From: Lantana camara
Lineage: Eukaryota; Streptophyta; Magnoliopsida; Lamiales; Verbenaceae
Direction: 5' to 3'
DNA: 64,000 nucleotides
Assembly (NCBI GenBank): GCA_037501455.1
Contig: CM074865.1
Span: 5,219,001 to 5,283,000, forward strand
Shown: positions 11,369 to 22,538 of the stretch, in pieces
How the letters are laid out: every line of letters starts with the position of its first letter
Position numbering within the stretch: position 1 is the stretch's first letter
Position numbers and translations under genes: made by a program
Notes under the pieces: model-generated
What the model was told of the DNA's origin: nothing
What the model saw: the letters and a program-made list of their open reading frames with translations, nothing else
The model's database searches: none

Positions 11369-14233
11369 ATGGCCGGAAATCAAGCCGATGACTATGTACG
11401 GGAGATTGAAGAGATGTCAGTGGGGAGTTCCTCCCCTCACGGCGACGTTCCCGTAGCTGTTCCTTTAATTAGGGCGCACTCAGGTGAAGTTATTCCCATG
11501 GCGATATCGGTGGCCCAAGCCCCAGTTGACGCCGGGGAGGAAGAGGTGAACGCTGCTGTTCAAGGGATGAACGAGCGTGTTCCCGGTGAGACGGATGACC
11601 TCTTTGAGGAGATGGACAATGTAATGGAGATGCAGAGGCAAGGGGAAAGAGTATTCCCTGTCCTGAATAGCGCCGTGAGACCTCAAGATCATAGGATCAC
11701 AGTGGCCATGGCGGCTCCCGAGGGTGAAGCGGGTCCATCCGGGCGTCCATTCGAGGCTGAACCCCCCAGAAGGCGTCAGAGGAGGGGCAAGGAGCCTGTC
11801 ACTCGAGTAAGGCAAGACAACCGCCATCAAACTGACAGGCCTCCGGATGAGATTGAGAGTATCCTGACCCTCGGTGATTTGGAGGAGCTGAGGGCGAAAG
11901 CGTATTGGGATGAAGTTGTGTTCCCCATGAGACTTCCTGAGGAGGGGGAAAGGGCCAATCGACCACCGCCTGGGATGATGGCGGTCTACTGGGACGCAGT
12001 TCTTGCTGGCGGTCTGAGGTTTCCAATCGCTCACGATGCCGTCATCATTTACCATCATCTAGGGCTTTGCCCTTCACAAATTCTTCCCAATGGCATAGCC
12101 CTAATCAACGCGTTCATAATAATGATGAGGGCCCTGGGCAAAGCACCCTCGATAATCAATTTTGACAGCTTAATCCAAGTAGCCCGCTCGCCACGCTCGT
12201 CGCCCACAGATGGATTTTACTACGCCCAGGCCAAATCAGGTTTCAAGATGATAGATTCCCCGTCTTCCTCGTATGGCGAGCATTGGAAGGGAAAATACTT
12301 TTTCGTGGGGGCTCCCGGGGGAATTTTTGGGGTTCACCGTCAATGGATGATTCATGGCGAGGGTCCATTGATTAGGGAGAGGATGAGGAACAAGGATTTT
12401 GAAGAGTGGGCGATGGGATTAGCCCTCGAGATGAGGGTTGAAAAGAAGTGGATTAAAGCGGAGACATTGGTGAAGAATGAAGGGGTGTTGTTCCGATATG
12501 GATTATCTTGCCCCCCTGACATGATACTCAACCCTCCTACTGACATCATGACCCTCGACGGTTAGATTCTAGGAACTAACATCTCTAACTTTTAGAATAA
12601 CTTTCTGACTTACAGTTATCAATGTTCTCTTGTTTATATGATCCAAATAACCAATCTTCTAACGCTCGTTCCTCTTTACTTGCAGGCATCCAAATACTCT
12701 CTCAAGGGATGAATGCTGAAGCCCTTTCACGTATGTTGGGTGCCCAAGGTCCCGCGGTTGACCCTCAACAGCAGCAACCGCAGCAGAACCGCCCTCCGAG
12801 GGCGAGGGTAAACCGCCGAGCAGCGGGCCGAGGACAAGGAAATGCTCGGGGGGGCGTGGGGAACGTGGCTCCTCCCACGGGCCCCATTGAGGATCTAACA
12901 CTGGGAGGTGCCCACGAGGCCACTCCTCCGCCGGCGGCCCCCGTGGGCCCAATCTCCTTGAGTTCAAGCGGGTCACGGAACCGCTCGGGCGAGCCTGTCC
13001 GTATCCATGAAGTCCTCCGTGCTGACCGTCAGGGGAAGAGAAAGAGGATGCCGGACTCCCTCCCGATTTCCGGCAAGGGGAAAGAGGTGGTCGTGGGCCA
13101 CCGAGGCGAGGGCAGTGACACTTCGTCTTCCGAGGATGAAGAATTCTGGAAGATAGGCTGCAAGGGTGACTCCCGTTACAAGCAGCAGCGGACTGAGGGC
13201 CCCGTGCTCTTAAAAAAGAACGCTTACTCCGTCAACCTTGTCTCCGACGTCGTTGGGAAACTCCAATTTTCCGGCGACCATGACAAGTTGAACAATCATG
13301 ATGCCGCTCGCGTCGCTGATGATGCATGCCACGTTCTTATGACGGTACGTGTGTATTCCCTATTACCACATTTTCCTTTCTTTTTCCACGCTCGAATTAT
13401 GACCCTCGCTTAATGTTTCTCAGGAGGTAATCCCAAGACTGAAGAACTTGCAGGGTCGAGCGCAAGCATATTCTGAGCGTAAAGCCAAGTACAAAAAGTT
13501 ACTGCGCATCTCCGACCCTGTCCAACTGCAGGAGGATTACAATAATATCAGCGCTCAGCTGAACTCCGCCCACATCGAAAACGCTAAGCTGAATGAAAAT
13601 CTGAAGAAATCTGACGATGCCGTTTTGGCCCTAACTGAGCGTCAAAAGAAGCTGAAGGATGAGCGGGATCAGTTGAGGGCTCAAAATGTGGAGCTGGGCG
13701 AGCAACTGGCGGAGAGCACTCGCCAGAATGAGGCAGCCAACAAAGCCTTTGCTGAATTGCAAGGCAAAATTCAGGGCTTGGAGGCGAGGGTATCTTGGGA
13801 GGCGGTGAAGAAGTTCGTGCGCTCTAAGGCCTTTGTGTTCGCGGCCAACATTCAGTGCTTCGATAATGCTCGACGCTTCTTCCATAAAGCGATTGGGCAA
13901 ATGGTGAGGTTGGGACTGGCCCCGGAAAGCGCTCGATCTGACGCTCGTCTGCGCATGGACCTTGACGAGAACTGCGAGCCCATGGTCCAGGAGGAGGATC
14001 CCTCGGATACTCTGGCGGAGCCTGAGTATCAGGAGTTGGTGGAAACATTGCAGGGGGAGTTTATTGCCGCTAACCGGAGGGATCCCGAGCCTCTCCTGAT
14101 AGAAGATGAGGGTACCCTTATGGACGTGACGGATGCAGAGGAACCCGGCGAGGCCCAAACTTCTGATGCTAACGTGTTGGCCCCAGTTCCCCTTTCAACC
14201 GCTCCTCCCGAGCCTGACGCTCCGGCCCAATGA
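11369..14233 (+). CDS. Antisense additional gene of Tat element 1: spliced, ~886 aa, Transposase_28-like
   Basis: Gene on the strand opposite to gag-pol. Exons 11369-12560, 12686-13344, 13424-14233, GT-AG introns of phase 1 then phase 0, giving about 886 residues. Exon 1 encodes an acidic N-terminus (REIEEMSVGSSS) and a globular part with GGLRFPI, LGLCPSQILPNG and GFYYAQAKSGF. This resembles the Pfam family I know as Transposase_28 ('putative gypsy type transposon', PF04195); that is a memory-based match. Exon 2 is Pro/Gly/Arg-rich with a basic run GKRKRMPDS followed by acidic DTSSSEDEE, suggesting nuclear location. Exon 3 is a long Leu/Glu/Lys-rich coiled coil (ERKAKYKK through EQLAESTRQNE), then an acidic tail. 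Exon number, phases and motifs match the gene at 49284-52171. Biochemical role unknown. Confidence 0.8.
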
Positions 14234-15242
14234 AGCTCCCATGGCTACCATCTTCTTGCTCTTACTCGTTTGAATGCCTTTTCTCCTTTATGAACAATTT
14301 TTATTCTTGTATTTAATCCTTCTTTTAGTCCCAGAATACATTGGATCTTTTATGTCGCTTTCTGATATATTTGCATCTCTTCTTCAATGCTCGAATGTCT
14401 GAATGTTATCTTACTTGCTTTTAAATGATGAATGACGTTATTCCATCGTGCTCTCCGCTTTCATATTGATATCTGCTGTTTGAGCGTTTGCGATTAGTGT
14501 GTAAGTATGCTAGGGCATCTTTTACGACGGTCCTTTGACACTCATCACCATGCATATCAAGTTTAGATGCTCGCGACGTCGGGCGGTTGGCTTGTTGCAG
14601 GTACGGGCGCGAGGGTGACCCTTAGGAGGGTTCCCTGGCCACAGTAGAAATGAACTGTGTATTTGGACTTAGAAAACCTTTGAGGGAATACAGGCGCGAG
14701 GGTGATCCTCGTGAATATTCCCTGGCTGTATTCTCCTTGAGGCTTGAATTGGAACTTAGGAAATCCCTGTAGGATTGGCTTAGTAGGGGTAAAAACGAGC
14801 GTAGTCGTAGTGTTAGTGGCATCCACTATTTACGAGCGTGCTCTTACCCAATTGGATGAGGGTCACAGGGGGTCCTTACGTGCACGAGCTAGAGCGGTGA
14901 ACACTCAGCTGGCGTAAGTTGTGCGTTGGGCTCCCCGTTGTCGGACGCGCTCAAAATTAGGACTTCATATCACAAACTGTTCAAACTGTTATAGGTGGAT
15001 GATCCTCAACACCTGGACAGCGTAGTTTCGGAATGATTGGAGTTTTGCTTAGGCTTTTCGACGTGGAGGATGCTCGACACGGAGTAGGCCCCTTGTCGCT
15101 CGAATTATTAAATAAAAATAATCAAAGCAAGCAAATAATAAAAACAAAGAGTTAAATACTTACTGTTACATAAATGCATTTTTTGGAAATGATTACAATG
15201 CGCTTTCACGCCACAAACGGGCCATTACAAAGAAATTGAAGT
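14234..15242. other. Element 1 spacer between the convergent antisense gene and pol
   Basis: Non-coding. Two imperfect copies of a ~87-bp unit start near 14607 and 14694 (each GCGCGAGGGTGA). The spacer separates the 3' ends of two convergent genes and is likely to hold polyadenylation signals of both. It corresponds in position to the repeat-rich spacer of element 2, but its repeats differ in sequence. Confidence 0.6.
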
Positions 15243-18200
15243 CTACACGTAAAACCTTCTGAGGTTGCATGCATTCCATGGCCTAGGGAGTCGCTCGCCT
15301 TGCAAAGTTTCCAATAGGTAGGTGTTGTTCGCTCGTACCTGGATGACTTTGAAGGGGCCTTCCCAATTAGGGTCCAACTTACCTACGTGTCTGGAGACTT
15401 CAACTTTTTTGAGAACCAAGTCCCCTAGCTGGAAAGTCCTTTCTTTAACACGTTTATTGTACTGGCGAGCAACGGTTGCTTTGTATTTGTGAATACGTGC
15501 CCAAGCATCATTCCTCTTCTCATCCAATAAATCTAATTCAAGCGCCCGATTGGCCTCGTTGGCGGCAGGCTCGAAATAGGCAACGCGTGCGGATTCTTGA
15601 GCTATTTCCGCAGGTATCATGGCCTCGGAGCCGTACACGAGGGAATAAGGGGTTTCCCCCGTTGTCGCTCGCGGAGTAGTGCGGTACGCCCATAGGGCTC
15701 CCTGAAGTTCTTCAGCCCATTCTCCCTTCTTGCTTTCGAGCATCGTTTTCAGATGCTGGAGTATGGTCCGGTTGGTCACTTCGGCTTGACCATTGGCCTG
15801 AGGATGACCCACGGAAGTGAATCGTTGTTCGATCCCTAATTCATAGCACCAATCCCGCGTGTCTGCAGCGATAAACTGGGAACCGTTATCCGAGATGAGC
15901 ACCCTCGGGATGCCGTATCTGCAGATGATATTTTTCCAAATAAAATCCCTCACAACTTTGAACGTTATCTTAGCGACCGCTTCTGCCTCAGCCCACTTGG
16001 TGAAATAATCCACGGCCAGTATTACGAACTTCTTTTGCCCGACCGCCATTGGGAGAGGCCCCACAATATCAATGCCCCATTGATCAAAAGGCCAGGAAAC
16101 GTCAATAGGAGTCATTTGAGCTGCCGGCAACTGGGGAGTGTTGGAGTGGAACTGGCACTTGGGACATTTCTTGGAATATTTAATGGCATCTTGCAGTACT
16201 GAGGGCCAATAGAACCCACTCCTTAAGATTTTCTTTGCCAAGATTCGTCCGCCTGAGTGGTTCCCGCAACTCCCATTATGTACATGCTCTAAAACTTCTT
16301 TAGCCTGCGAGGGTCTCAAACATCTCAACGGTGGTCCTAGGAAGGATCGCTTGAATAACCGACCCTCGGCATCTAAGGAGAAGCGAGGGGCTTTACATCT
16401 GATCTTCCGAGCCTCAACTTTGTCGCTCGGGCAAGTTCCGTCCTGGAGGAATCTGACAATTTCATCAAGCCAACAAGGCTCGGATGGGTCAATCACGTGC
16501 ACTTCTTTCGAAGGTTCGCCTTTGCTTATCAGTGGCTCCTCCGTTCTCAGAAATGTAACAGCGCGTTCACTACCGCCATCCAAGGCAGACGCAAACTTCG
16601 ATAGAGCGTCAGCATGTTCGTTTTCCGCCCTCGGAATTTGCAAAAGATGGAATTCCTTGAACTTGGCTATCTCTTTCTTGGCGCTCGACAAGTACTGTGC
16701 CATGGTGGCTTCTCGAGCCTCATAACTACCGTCAATTTGACTCGCGATCAACTGCGAATCAACGTATGCTGTGACACGAGTGGCCCCATTTTGGAGCGCA
16801 ATCCTGAGCCCTTGAATGAGAGCCTCATACTCAGCTTCGTTGTTGGTGACTTGAAACGCCAGCTTGATTGCGTAGTCGACTTCCGCCCCAAGAGGATCCC
16901 TGAGGGTTACCCCGGCTCCCCCCCCTTGTGAGGTCGAGGAGCCATCAGTATGCAAAAGCCATAAACCATCGTCCGCCTGCGGCTCAGTTTCCAAATTGAA
17001 ACGTTCGACCAACAAATCGGCTACTGCCTGAGCCTGTATGGCTGTACGGGGCTCGAAGGAGATATCAAACTGACTAAGCTCAATCGCCCATTTAATTAAT
17101 CTTCCCGAAACATCCGGCTTAGATAAAACTTGTCTGAGCGGTTGATCTGTGAGCACTGTGATGGAGTGAGCCTGAAAGTAGGGCCTCAGCCTTCGGGATG
17201 CATTAACGAGCGCAAAGGCAAATTTCTCAATTTCCATGTATCTTTTCTCGGCTCCCTGTAGAGTCTTGCTCAGGTAATACACCGGCATATGCTTACGCTC
17301 GCGGATTGCTACGAGGACAGCGCTCGTGGCTTCTAAAGAAACTGAGAGGTAGATAAACAAGTTCTCTCCTGGGATTGGCTTGGTCAACAAAGGTGCGCTC
17401 GACAGGTACTGTTTCATGTTCTGCAAGGCCTCTTCGCAATCCTCGTTCCACGTGAAATTCCGAGCGTTGCGCAAAATTTTAAAGAAGGGCAAATTCCGGT
17501 CCGCTGAGCGGGAGATGAACCGATTTAGTGAAATGACCTTTCCCACGAGCACCTGGACCTCTCTCAGATTGCGAGGGGAGGGTATATCCAGGATCGCTTT
17601 AATCTTCTCAGGGTTAGCCTCGATGCCACGTTGGCTGACCATGTATCCCAGGAATTTACCACCTCGAACGCCAAAAGTGCACTTTGAAGGGTTCAACTTC
17701 ATGCCGTAGCGACGAAGAATATCGAAAGTCTGCTTGAGATCCTCCAGATGGGAGTGTTGGCGCTCACTTTTGACTATCATATCATCCACGTATACCTCCA
17801 TAGATTTTCCAATTTCGCGCTCGAACATTCTATTGACAAGGCGTTGATAGGTTGCCCCCGCATTTTTGAGCCCGAAGGGCATGACTTTGAAACAGTAGAC
17901 ACCCAAGTGCACAATAAACGCAGTTTTGGGGCGATCCTCGGGCGCCATAAAGATTTGATAATATCCCTGAAAGGCGTCCATCATGCTCATGAGTTCACAC
18001 CCGGCCGTAGAATCTACCAACTGATCGATCCTCGGTAGGGGGTAATGGTCTTTGGGGCACGCTTTGTTGAGGTCAGTGAAGTCGTTGCACATACGCCACT
18101 TATTAGCGCTCTTTGGAACGAGCACCACATTGCAAAGCCACTCTGGGTACAAAATCTCCTCGATGTACTGAGCATCAAGCAACTTACCCACCTCTTCTTC

Positions 18201-21200
18201 GATAACCCGTTTCCTAAAGCCATGAACGTCTCTCTTCTTCTGTTTGATGGGCTTGAAGGTTGGATCCACGTTCAGTCTGTGAACAATGACGCTCGGATCT
18301 ATCCCTGTGAGATCAGAAGCTTTCCACGCAAAAACGTCTATATTCTCCCTTAGGAAATCGATCATTAAAACTTGCGAGGGCCCATCCAGGCTCGAGCCAA
18401 TCTGGGTTGTTTTATCCGGATTCCCAGGCTCCAATTCGACGGTCAAAAACTCCTCGGTGGGCTCAATCCGAACCTCCGGCCTCGGTGCTTCTAACGCTCG
18501 TTTCTTCCCAGTGAGCGTATTCCTGGGCTCATCTCCCTCGTTTTCTGAGGAAGAACCCTCGACGGCCCCAGGTGGCCCTTTCTCCGAGCACTGAACGTCT
18601 CCAGGGGTCCTCCTTTTATTCTTCTTCCGGTACAGCTTGGCTCTTTTACGCTCGGGGCCATCTTCGTTTAGTTCTGGGAAATCAACGGATTTCTTAGTAG
18701 ATCCAGCTTGAATGGACTGCTTGGGCTTGTGGCTGCGAAGCGAGAGTATGTAACACTCCCAAGCTTCTTTGACGTTACACAGAATTTCCCCAGTGCCCTC
18801 GGGGGTTGGAAACTTAACCTTTTGATGATAGGTGGAAATTACGGCCTTGAAATCCACGAGGGCTGGGCGCCCAATGATGATATTGTAAGGGAGATCCACC
18901 TCGACGACGGTGTATAGGACGCTCAACGTTTTTCGCTGTGGGGCGCGACCAAAAGAGGTGGCCAAGCGAATCTGTCCGTGAGGGACAATCTCGGAACCTC
19001 CGAAACCTACAAGGGCAGTTCTGAGAGGTTCGAGGGGAATGTTGGTTATGTTCATTTGTTGAAACGTTGAGTACGGGAGAACATTCACAGAGCTTCCACT
19101 ATCAAATAAAACCCTCTTTACAGTGTGGTTATGAACGTCTAAACTAACCACCATGGGACAGTCAGAGGTTTTTCCCGTCCCATGGGGGGTTACAACATGA
19201 TCAAGATCTTTCTCTGTGAATCCTATGACGTCCCCCTCCTTCGAGCGCGACGAGCTGTCTACGGAGAGCACTGGGCGAAGGAGTGACGGGCTCTGGTTAT
19301 AGCTCCGTACATGGCGGCGACGGGAAGCATTGGAGTCGCCCCCCGAGGGACCCCCCGCAATCATGTGAATGACCGCAAAGGGCTGATTCTCCACGTCTAC
19401 CCCTTTCCCCTTGTTGCGCTCGCTGGCTTCAGGGCGCTGGCGGCGAGGACTACGAGAACGTGAGCGGCTTCTTCTTCTTTCGAGCGCCCGTCCTGCGCAA
19501 TGTTCGTCGTATCCTTCCAGTACTTTTACAAACTCTTTGAGGTGCCCCCCAGCAATCAGCCGCTGAATCTCCTTCTCCAGGTGACGACATTCGTTAGTGT
19601 CATGCCCCTTCTGCTTATGGAAAGCACAATACTTTCCCGAGCGCTTTTGAGCCTCGGTCTCTCTCAGCTTGGGCGGCCTTTTGAACAACTTCTGGTCCGC
19701 CAGGGAATAAACTTCGGCGATTGGGCGATTGAGTGGGACACGCTCGAGCCTCCGTGGGGGAGAGGAATGACGACGAGCGGGTATTGGGCTGCGGCGGTGA
19801 CTTCGGTGGGGCTCCACTTTGTCCTCGTGGTTTCTGGTGGGGCGAGGGGCATTTGCCATCTTCTGTTCCCTCGCTATGTACATGTCCTCGAGGGTAAAGA
19901 AGGAGTCTGCAATCTCCCGAATTTCCAACAACGAACGTGGCTTCTTCTTGGCCACTTCCTCCACGAATTCTTTGCTGACGTAATGCTTCATGTTGATGGC
20001 ACCGAACAGCACGTGCCTCAAAAAGTCCATCGAGGGCTTTTTTACTAGCAGAATCTCTTTGTTGAACCTCCCCATGAAGGACCGGAGGGTCTCGTTCGGC
20101 CCTTGGACCAGGCTATAAAGAGCGGTCGCGGCCGGGGCTGGTGCTTTCAGCGAATTGAAGTGGCTGACAAATGCATCCGTCAAGTCATAATACCCTCGGA
20201 TTGAGCGCGGAGGGAGCTTTTTGTACCACTCTTGGGCCATTCCAGTGAGGGAAGTGACAAATACCTTGGCCCAGTAGTTGTCTGGATGGTCGTACAGGTG
20301 CATTAGATGCACGAAATGGTCCAGATGTTCGGCTGGATCCGTGGTTCCATCGTATCTGTTAATTGAAGAGGGAATTTTACCCTTCCCTGCGCGGGTCATT
20401 AGAACTTCCTCGACGAGGGGGGAATCGCCCACCATGATCCTGTAATCCCGCTCGTCTGGATCTTCATAGCTAGCCTCTCTTCTCCGGTGGGAAATGGGGC
20501 TGCGTGGTCGCCGAGCGTCTCTGGCCTTGGACCTCTCGTCCCCCTCACGGGGGGCGTGAGACCGCGCTCGAGAGAGCTGCTCTACCACGTTTTGGAGCCC
20601 TCGAATTTGATCTTGTACAGCTGCTAGCTGAGGGTCACCGACATTTCTGCGGTTTGCCCTCCTTGTGGCCCTTGACTGGACCTCTTCATCATTTCCGGCC
20701 GCCTCATCTCGAGGAGCCCTGTCATCTCCGTCAACGGGTCGTTCTTGCTGGACCCTCGGTGGGGCTTCATTTTCTTGATTCGGAGCAGGTGGGGGAGGTT
20801 GTTGTGCCCGTAGAGCATTTTGGGCCATTGTCAAAGGATGTGCAGGGAGCCCGCCCAAGGGTGGGGCTATCCGAGCGCCCGCGTATGAAGGGAAATAAGC
20901 CATGGTGAAGTGCTCCCAGGCATTCTGTACAGCTTGGCTCTCGCACTGCGCGTACAACGCCTGAAGTTGTTGCGTAGTGAGTTGGGGCATCTCCACCCCC
21001 TGTATTTCCCTTGGCACTGCTAGAGGGAGGTTCAGTGTCCCCACTTGATATGGAGGGACCAAAGGTATCATTCCCGGCGTTGTTCCAGGCATTACTCCGG
21101 GCTGCGTGAGCGCGTATCCTGGCGGCGGCATGGCCATAGGATATACGCCAAGATGGGAGGCAGGGACGTTTGAGGCGAAAGTTGGGGGGGGAGGATTGGA

Positions 21201-21371
21201 ACCTGATCCTCCTGCTTCATTCCCAGTTGGGAGGGGTACAGTGGCATCAACGTTTCCGGCCGCAAGGGGCGGTGCCCCTCCGGCGAGAACAGGGTTCTCA
21301 GCGTTTTCTCCGTTGGTGGGAGGAAGACCTCCCCTGTTCCCTAAAGTTCCAGATCTTGTGGCAGTAACCAT
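15243..21371 (-). CDS. Element 1 gag-pol polyprotein (Tat-lineage Ty3/gypsy), 2042 aa, intact
   Basis: Single uninterrupted frame starting MVTATRSGTLGNRGG. In order: Pro-rich N-terminus; Gag domain from about residue 345 (AEHLDHFVHLMHLY); variant zinc knuckle YCAFHKQKGHDTNEC near 580; aspartic protease DSGSSVNVLPYS near 755; reverse transcriptase with the YVDDM active site near 1192; a first RNase H (VLVAIRERKHMPVYYLSKT); a second, archaeal-type RNase H (LLHTDGSSTSQGGG, near 1471); and integrase with HHCC zinc finger (HVHNGSCGNHSGG; CPKC), and the D,D,E residues in WGIDIVGPLP, ISDNGSQF and GQAEVTNR. There is no chromodomain. The double RNase H is diagnostic of the Tat lineage. It makes the capsid-like particle, copies RNA to DNA and integrates it. 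Close relative of the protein at 42024-48215. Confidence 0.95.
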   Translation of the reverse strand: MVTATRSGTLGNRGGLPPTNGENAENPVLAGGAPPLAAGNVDATVPLPTGNEAGGSGSNPPPPTFASNVPASHLGVYPMAMPPPGYALTQPGVMPGTTPGMIPLVPPYQVGTLNLPLAVPREIQGVEMPQLTTQQLQALYAQCESQAVQNAWEHFTMAYFPSYAGARIAPPLGGLPAHPLTMAQNALRAQQPPPPAPNQENEAPPRVQQERPVDGDDRAPRDEAAGNDEEVQSRATRRANRRNVGDPQLAAVQDQIRGLQNVVEQLSRARSHAPREGDERSKARDARRPRSPISHRRREASYEDPDERDYRIMVGDSPLVEEVLMTRAGKGKIPSSINRYDGTTDPAEHLDHFVHLMHLYDHPDNYWAKVFVTSLTGMAQEWYKKLPPRSIRGYYDLTDAFVSHFNSLKAPAPAATALYSLVQGPNETLRSFMGRFNKEILLVKKPSMDFLRHVLFGAINMKHYVSKEFVEEVAKKKPRSLLEIREIADSFFTLEDMYIAREQKMANAPRPTRNHEDKVEPHRSHRRSPIPARRHSSPPRRLERVPLNRPIAEVYSLADQKLFKRPPKLRETEAQKRSGKYCAFHKQKGHDTNECRHLEKEIQRLIAGGHLKEFVKVLEGYDEHCAGRALERRRSRSRSRSPRRQRPEASERNKGKGVDVENQPFAVIHMIAGGPSGGDSNASRRRHVRSYNQSPSLLRPVLSVDSSSRSKEGDVIGFTEKDLDHVVTPHGTGKTSDCPMVVSLDVHNHTVKRVLFDSGSSVNVLPYSTFQQMNITNIPLEPLRTALVGFGGSEIVPHGQIRLATSFGRAPQRKTLSVLYTVVEVDLPYNIIIGRPALVDFKAVISTYHQKVKFPTPEGTGEILCNVKEAWECYILSLRSHKPKQSIQAGSTKKSVDFPELNEDGPERKRAKLYRKKNKRRTPGDVQCSEKGPPGAVEGSSSENEGDEPRNTLTGKKRALEAPRPEVRIEPTEEFLTVELEPGNPDKTTQIGSSLDGPSQVLMIDFLRENIDVFAWKASDLTGIDPSVIVHRLNVDPTFKPIKQKKRDVHGFRKRVIEEEVGKLLDAQYIEEILYPEWLCNVVLVPKSANKWRMCNDFTDLNKACPKDHYPLPRIDQLVDSTAGCELMSMMDAFQGYYQIFMAPEDRPKTAFIVHLGVYCFKVMPFGLKNAGATYQRLVNRMFEREIGKSMEVYVDDMIVKSERQHSHLEDLKQTFDILRRYGMKLNPSKCTFGVRGGKFLGYMVSQRGIEANPEKIKAILDIPSPRNLREVQVLVGKVISLNRFISRSADRNLPFFKILRNARNFTWNEDCEEALQNMKQYLSSAPLLTKPIPGENLFIYLSVSLEATSAVLVAIRERKHMPVYYLSKTLQGAEKRYMEIEKFAFALVNASRRLRPYFQAHSITVLTDQPLRQVLSKPDVSGRLIKWAIELSQFDISFEPRTAIQAQAVADLLVERFNLETEPQADDGLWLLHTDGSSTSQGGGAGVTLRDPLGAEVDYAIKLAFQVTNNEAEYEALIQGLRIALQNGATRVTAYVDSQLIASQIDGSYEAREATMAQYLSSAKKEIAKFKEFHLLQIPRAENEHADALSKFASALDGGSERAVTFLRTEEPLISKGEPSKEVHVIDPSEPCWLDEIVRFLQDGTCPSDKVEARKIRCKAPRFSLDAEGRLFKRSFLGPPLRCLRPSQAKEVLEHVHNGSCGNHSGGRILAKKILRSGFYWPSVLQDAIKYSKKCPKCQFHSNTPQLPAAQMTPIDVSWPFDQWGIDIVGPLPMAVGQKKFVILAVDYFTKWAEAEAVAKITFKVVRDFIWKNIICRYGIPRVLISDNGSQFIAADTRDWCYELGIEQRFTSVGHPQANGQAEVTNRTILQHLKTMLESKKGEWAEELQGALWAYRTTPRATTGETPYSLVYGSEAMIPAEIAQESARVAYFEPAANEANRALELDLLDEKRNDAWARIHKYKATVARQYNKRVKERTFQLGDLVLKKVEVSRHVGKLDPNWEGPFKVIQVRANNTYLLETLQGERLPRPWNACNLRRFYV

Positions 21372-21450
21372 GATTCAAGACTTGGGTGTTACTTTTCAAC
21401 TAGCTTTCAGCGGAAGAAACTGGCTATACCAAAGATGGTGGTGATGGTTT

Positions 21451-21466
21451 CCCACAGACGGCGCCA
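21451..21466 (-). other. Element 1 primer-binding site
   Basis: In element sense TGGCGCCGTCTGTGGG, four bases inside the 5' LTR. The first nine bases are complementary to the 3' end of plant tRNA-Asp as I recall it; the rest matches less well. The same 16 bases serve element 2. Confidence 0.8.
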
Positions 21467-21470
21467 AAAA

Positions 21471-22312
21471 TGATGGTGCAAGAAATCTGGGTTTCCTAAT
21501 GCAACAACACTTTAGAATTTGTATGAAAAGGGAAAGACCATCACAGGCAAGGGGGCCTCAGGATCTGGGTTTCCTTTTGAGCGTGGGTTCTTCCAGCTAG
21601 GATAACACCAAGAGTGCAAGCTACTAAGGTAGAGTTACTGTGGTGAGTGAAAAGCTTGAGAAGTTCAGTGGAAAATGCCCAGAACAGTGTGTATGGTTTT
21701 TATGCAGATGATCACTTGGGAGAGAATGCATGGATTCTCTCCTATTTATATGTTAGGGATGGGGATAGAGGGGTAAATTGAACATGTGGTCCCAAACCTG
21801 TGTTGCCCTAACACGCGTCAGCTTTTAGTGGGGTGAGAATGACATCCCTGAAAAGGGTGACGGCGTGTCAGGTGCCCGGTACACAGTACCTTTGTGTCAG
21901 AGGTTGTTGACGAGGGCGACGCGGGAGACGGACCTAAGATCCTTTCTGCCGAGGTTCGGATCCAACGAAACGGGGTATGGATATGCCCGAGCGTTGGTGA
22001 CGCTCGAAGAATGTATGGATGGCCTCATCGCGGTATATGACCCTTGAGCGTCGAAATACCGAGCGTACTAGTGGGGCCCCCATGTGGGCGCTTCCCTGAG
22101 AAGGATAACCATGAGGGCCGCGATGCGAGCGTCAAACCCGTTGGTTACGGCCCTTGATCTGAAGGGTCACCCGCTGACTGACGGATAACACTAACTGGCA
22201 ATCGAGCGAGTGGAAGGCCCATGAGCCCATCAAGGCGAGCGCCAGGGCTCTGGTCAGCATTGTGTTGCCACGTGGACGGCTCTGATTTGAGAATGATTTT
22301 TAGGCCTCGTCA
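21471..22312 (-). repeat. Element 1, 5' LTR (sense promoter)
   Basis: 842 bp; differs from the other LTR at three sites that I can see (a G/T near 21751, a C/A near 22027, and A/G in the terminal CATCA/CGTCA). A TATA box in element sense lies near 21742-21750. Confidence 0.95.
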
Positions 22313-22538
22313 TATATAACGTACAGAAAACCTAGCAACTTATATAAAATATTATATATAGAGGTATACATAATATTAATAATATTATAGACGATTCTAT
22401 AAGATAATTAGAATCAATTATATCCTAAATATAATATTAAAAAAAATCTATAAATATAATAACAGAATAACAAATCCTACAAAAAGATATGCACAATATT
22501 TTCTACCATTCTTAGATTTGTATTGTATATAATAACCT

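Larger units (their letters stand above)
9935..22312 (-). mobile_element. Complete Tat-lineage Ty3/gypsy LTR retrotransposon (element 1)
   Basis: Bounded by 842-bp LTRs (9935-10776 and 21471-22312) with TG...CA ends and a 5-bp target duplication TATAT (9930-9934 and 22313-22317). Sense orientation is the minus strand. It contains, in sense order: 5' LTR, primer-binding site, one uninterrupted gag-pol frame with two RNase H domains and no chromodomain (the Tat-lineage arrangement), a spacer, a spliced gene on the opposite strand, a polypurine tract and the 3' LTR. By eye the LTRs differ at about three positions, so the insertion is recent. All domains needed for autonomous movement appear present. 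Confidence 0.95.

Noticed and set aside
15476..21444. Many plus-strand open frames of 60-180 codons opposite gag-pol of element 1
   Set aside because: Shadows of the gag-pol reading frame; no domains, no splice or promoter structure. Only the gene at 11369-14233 has independent support.
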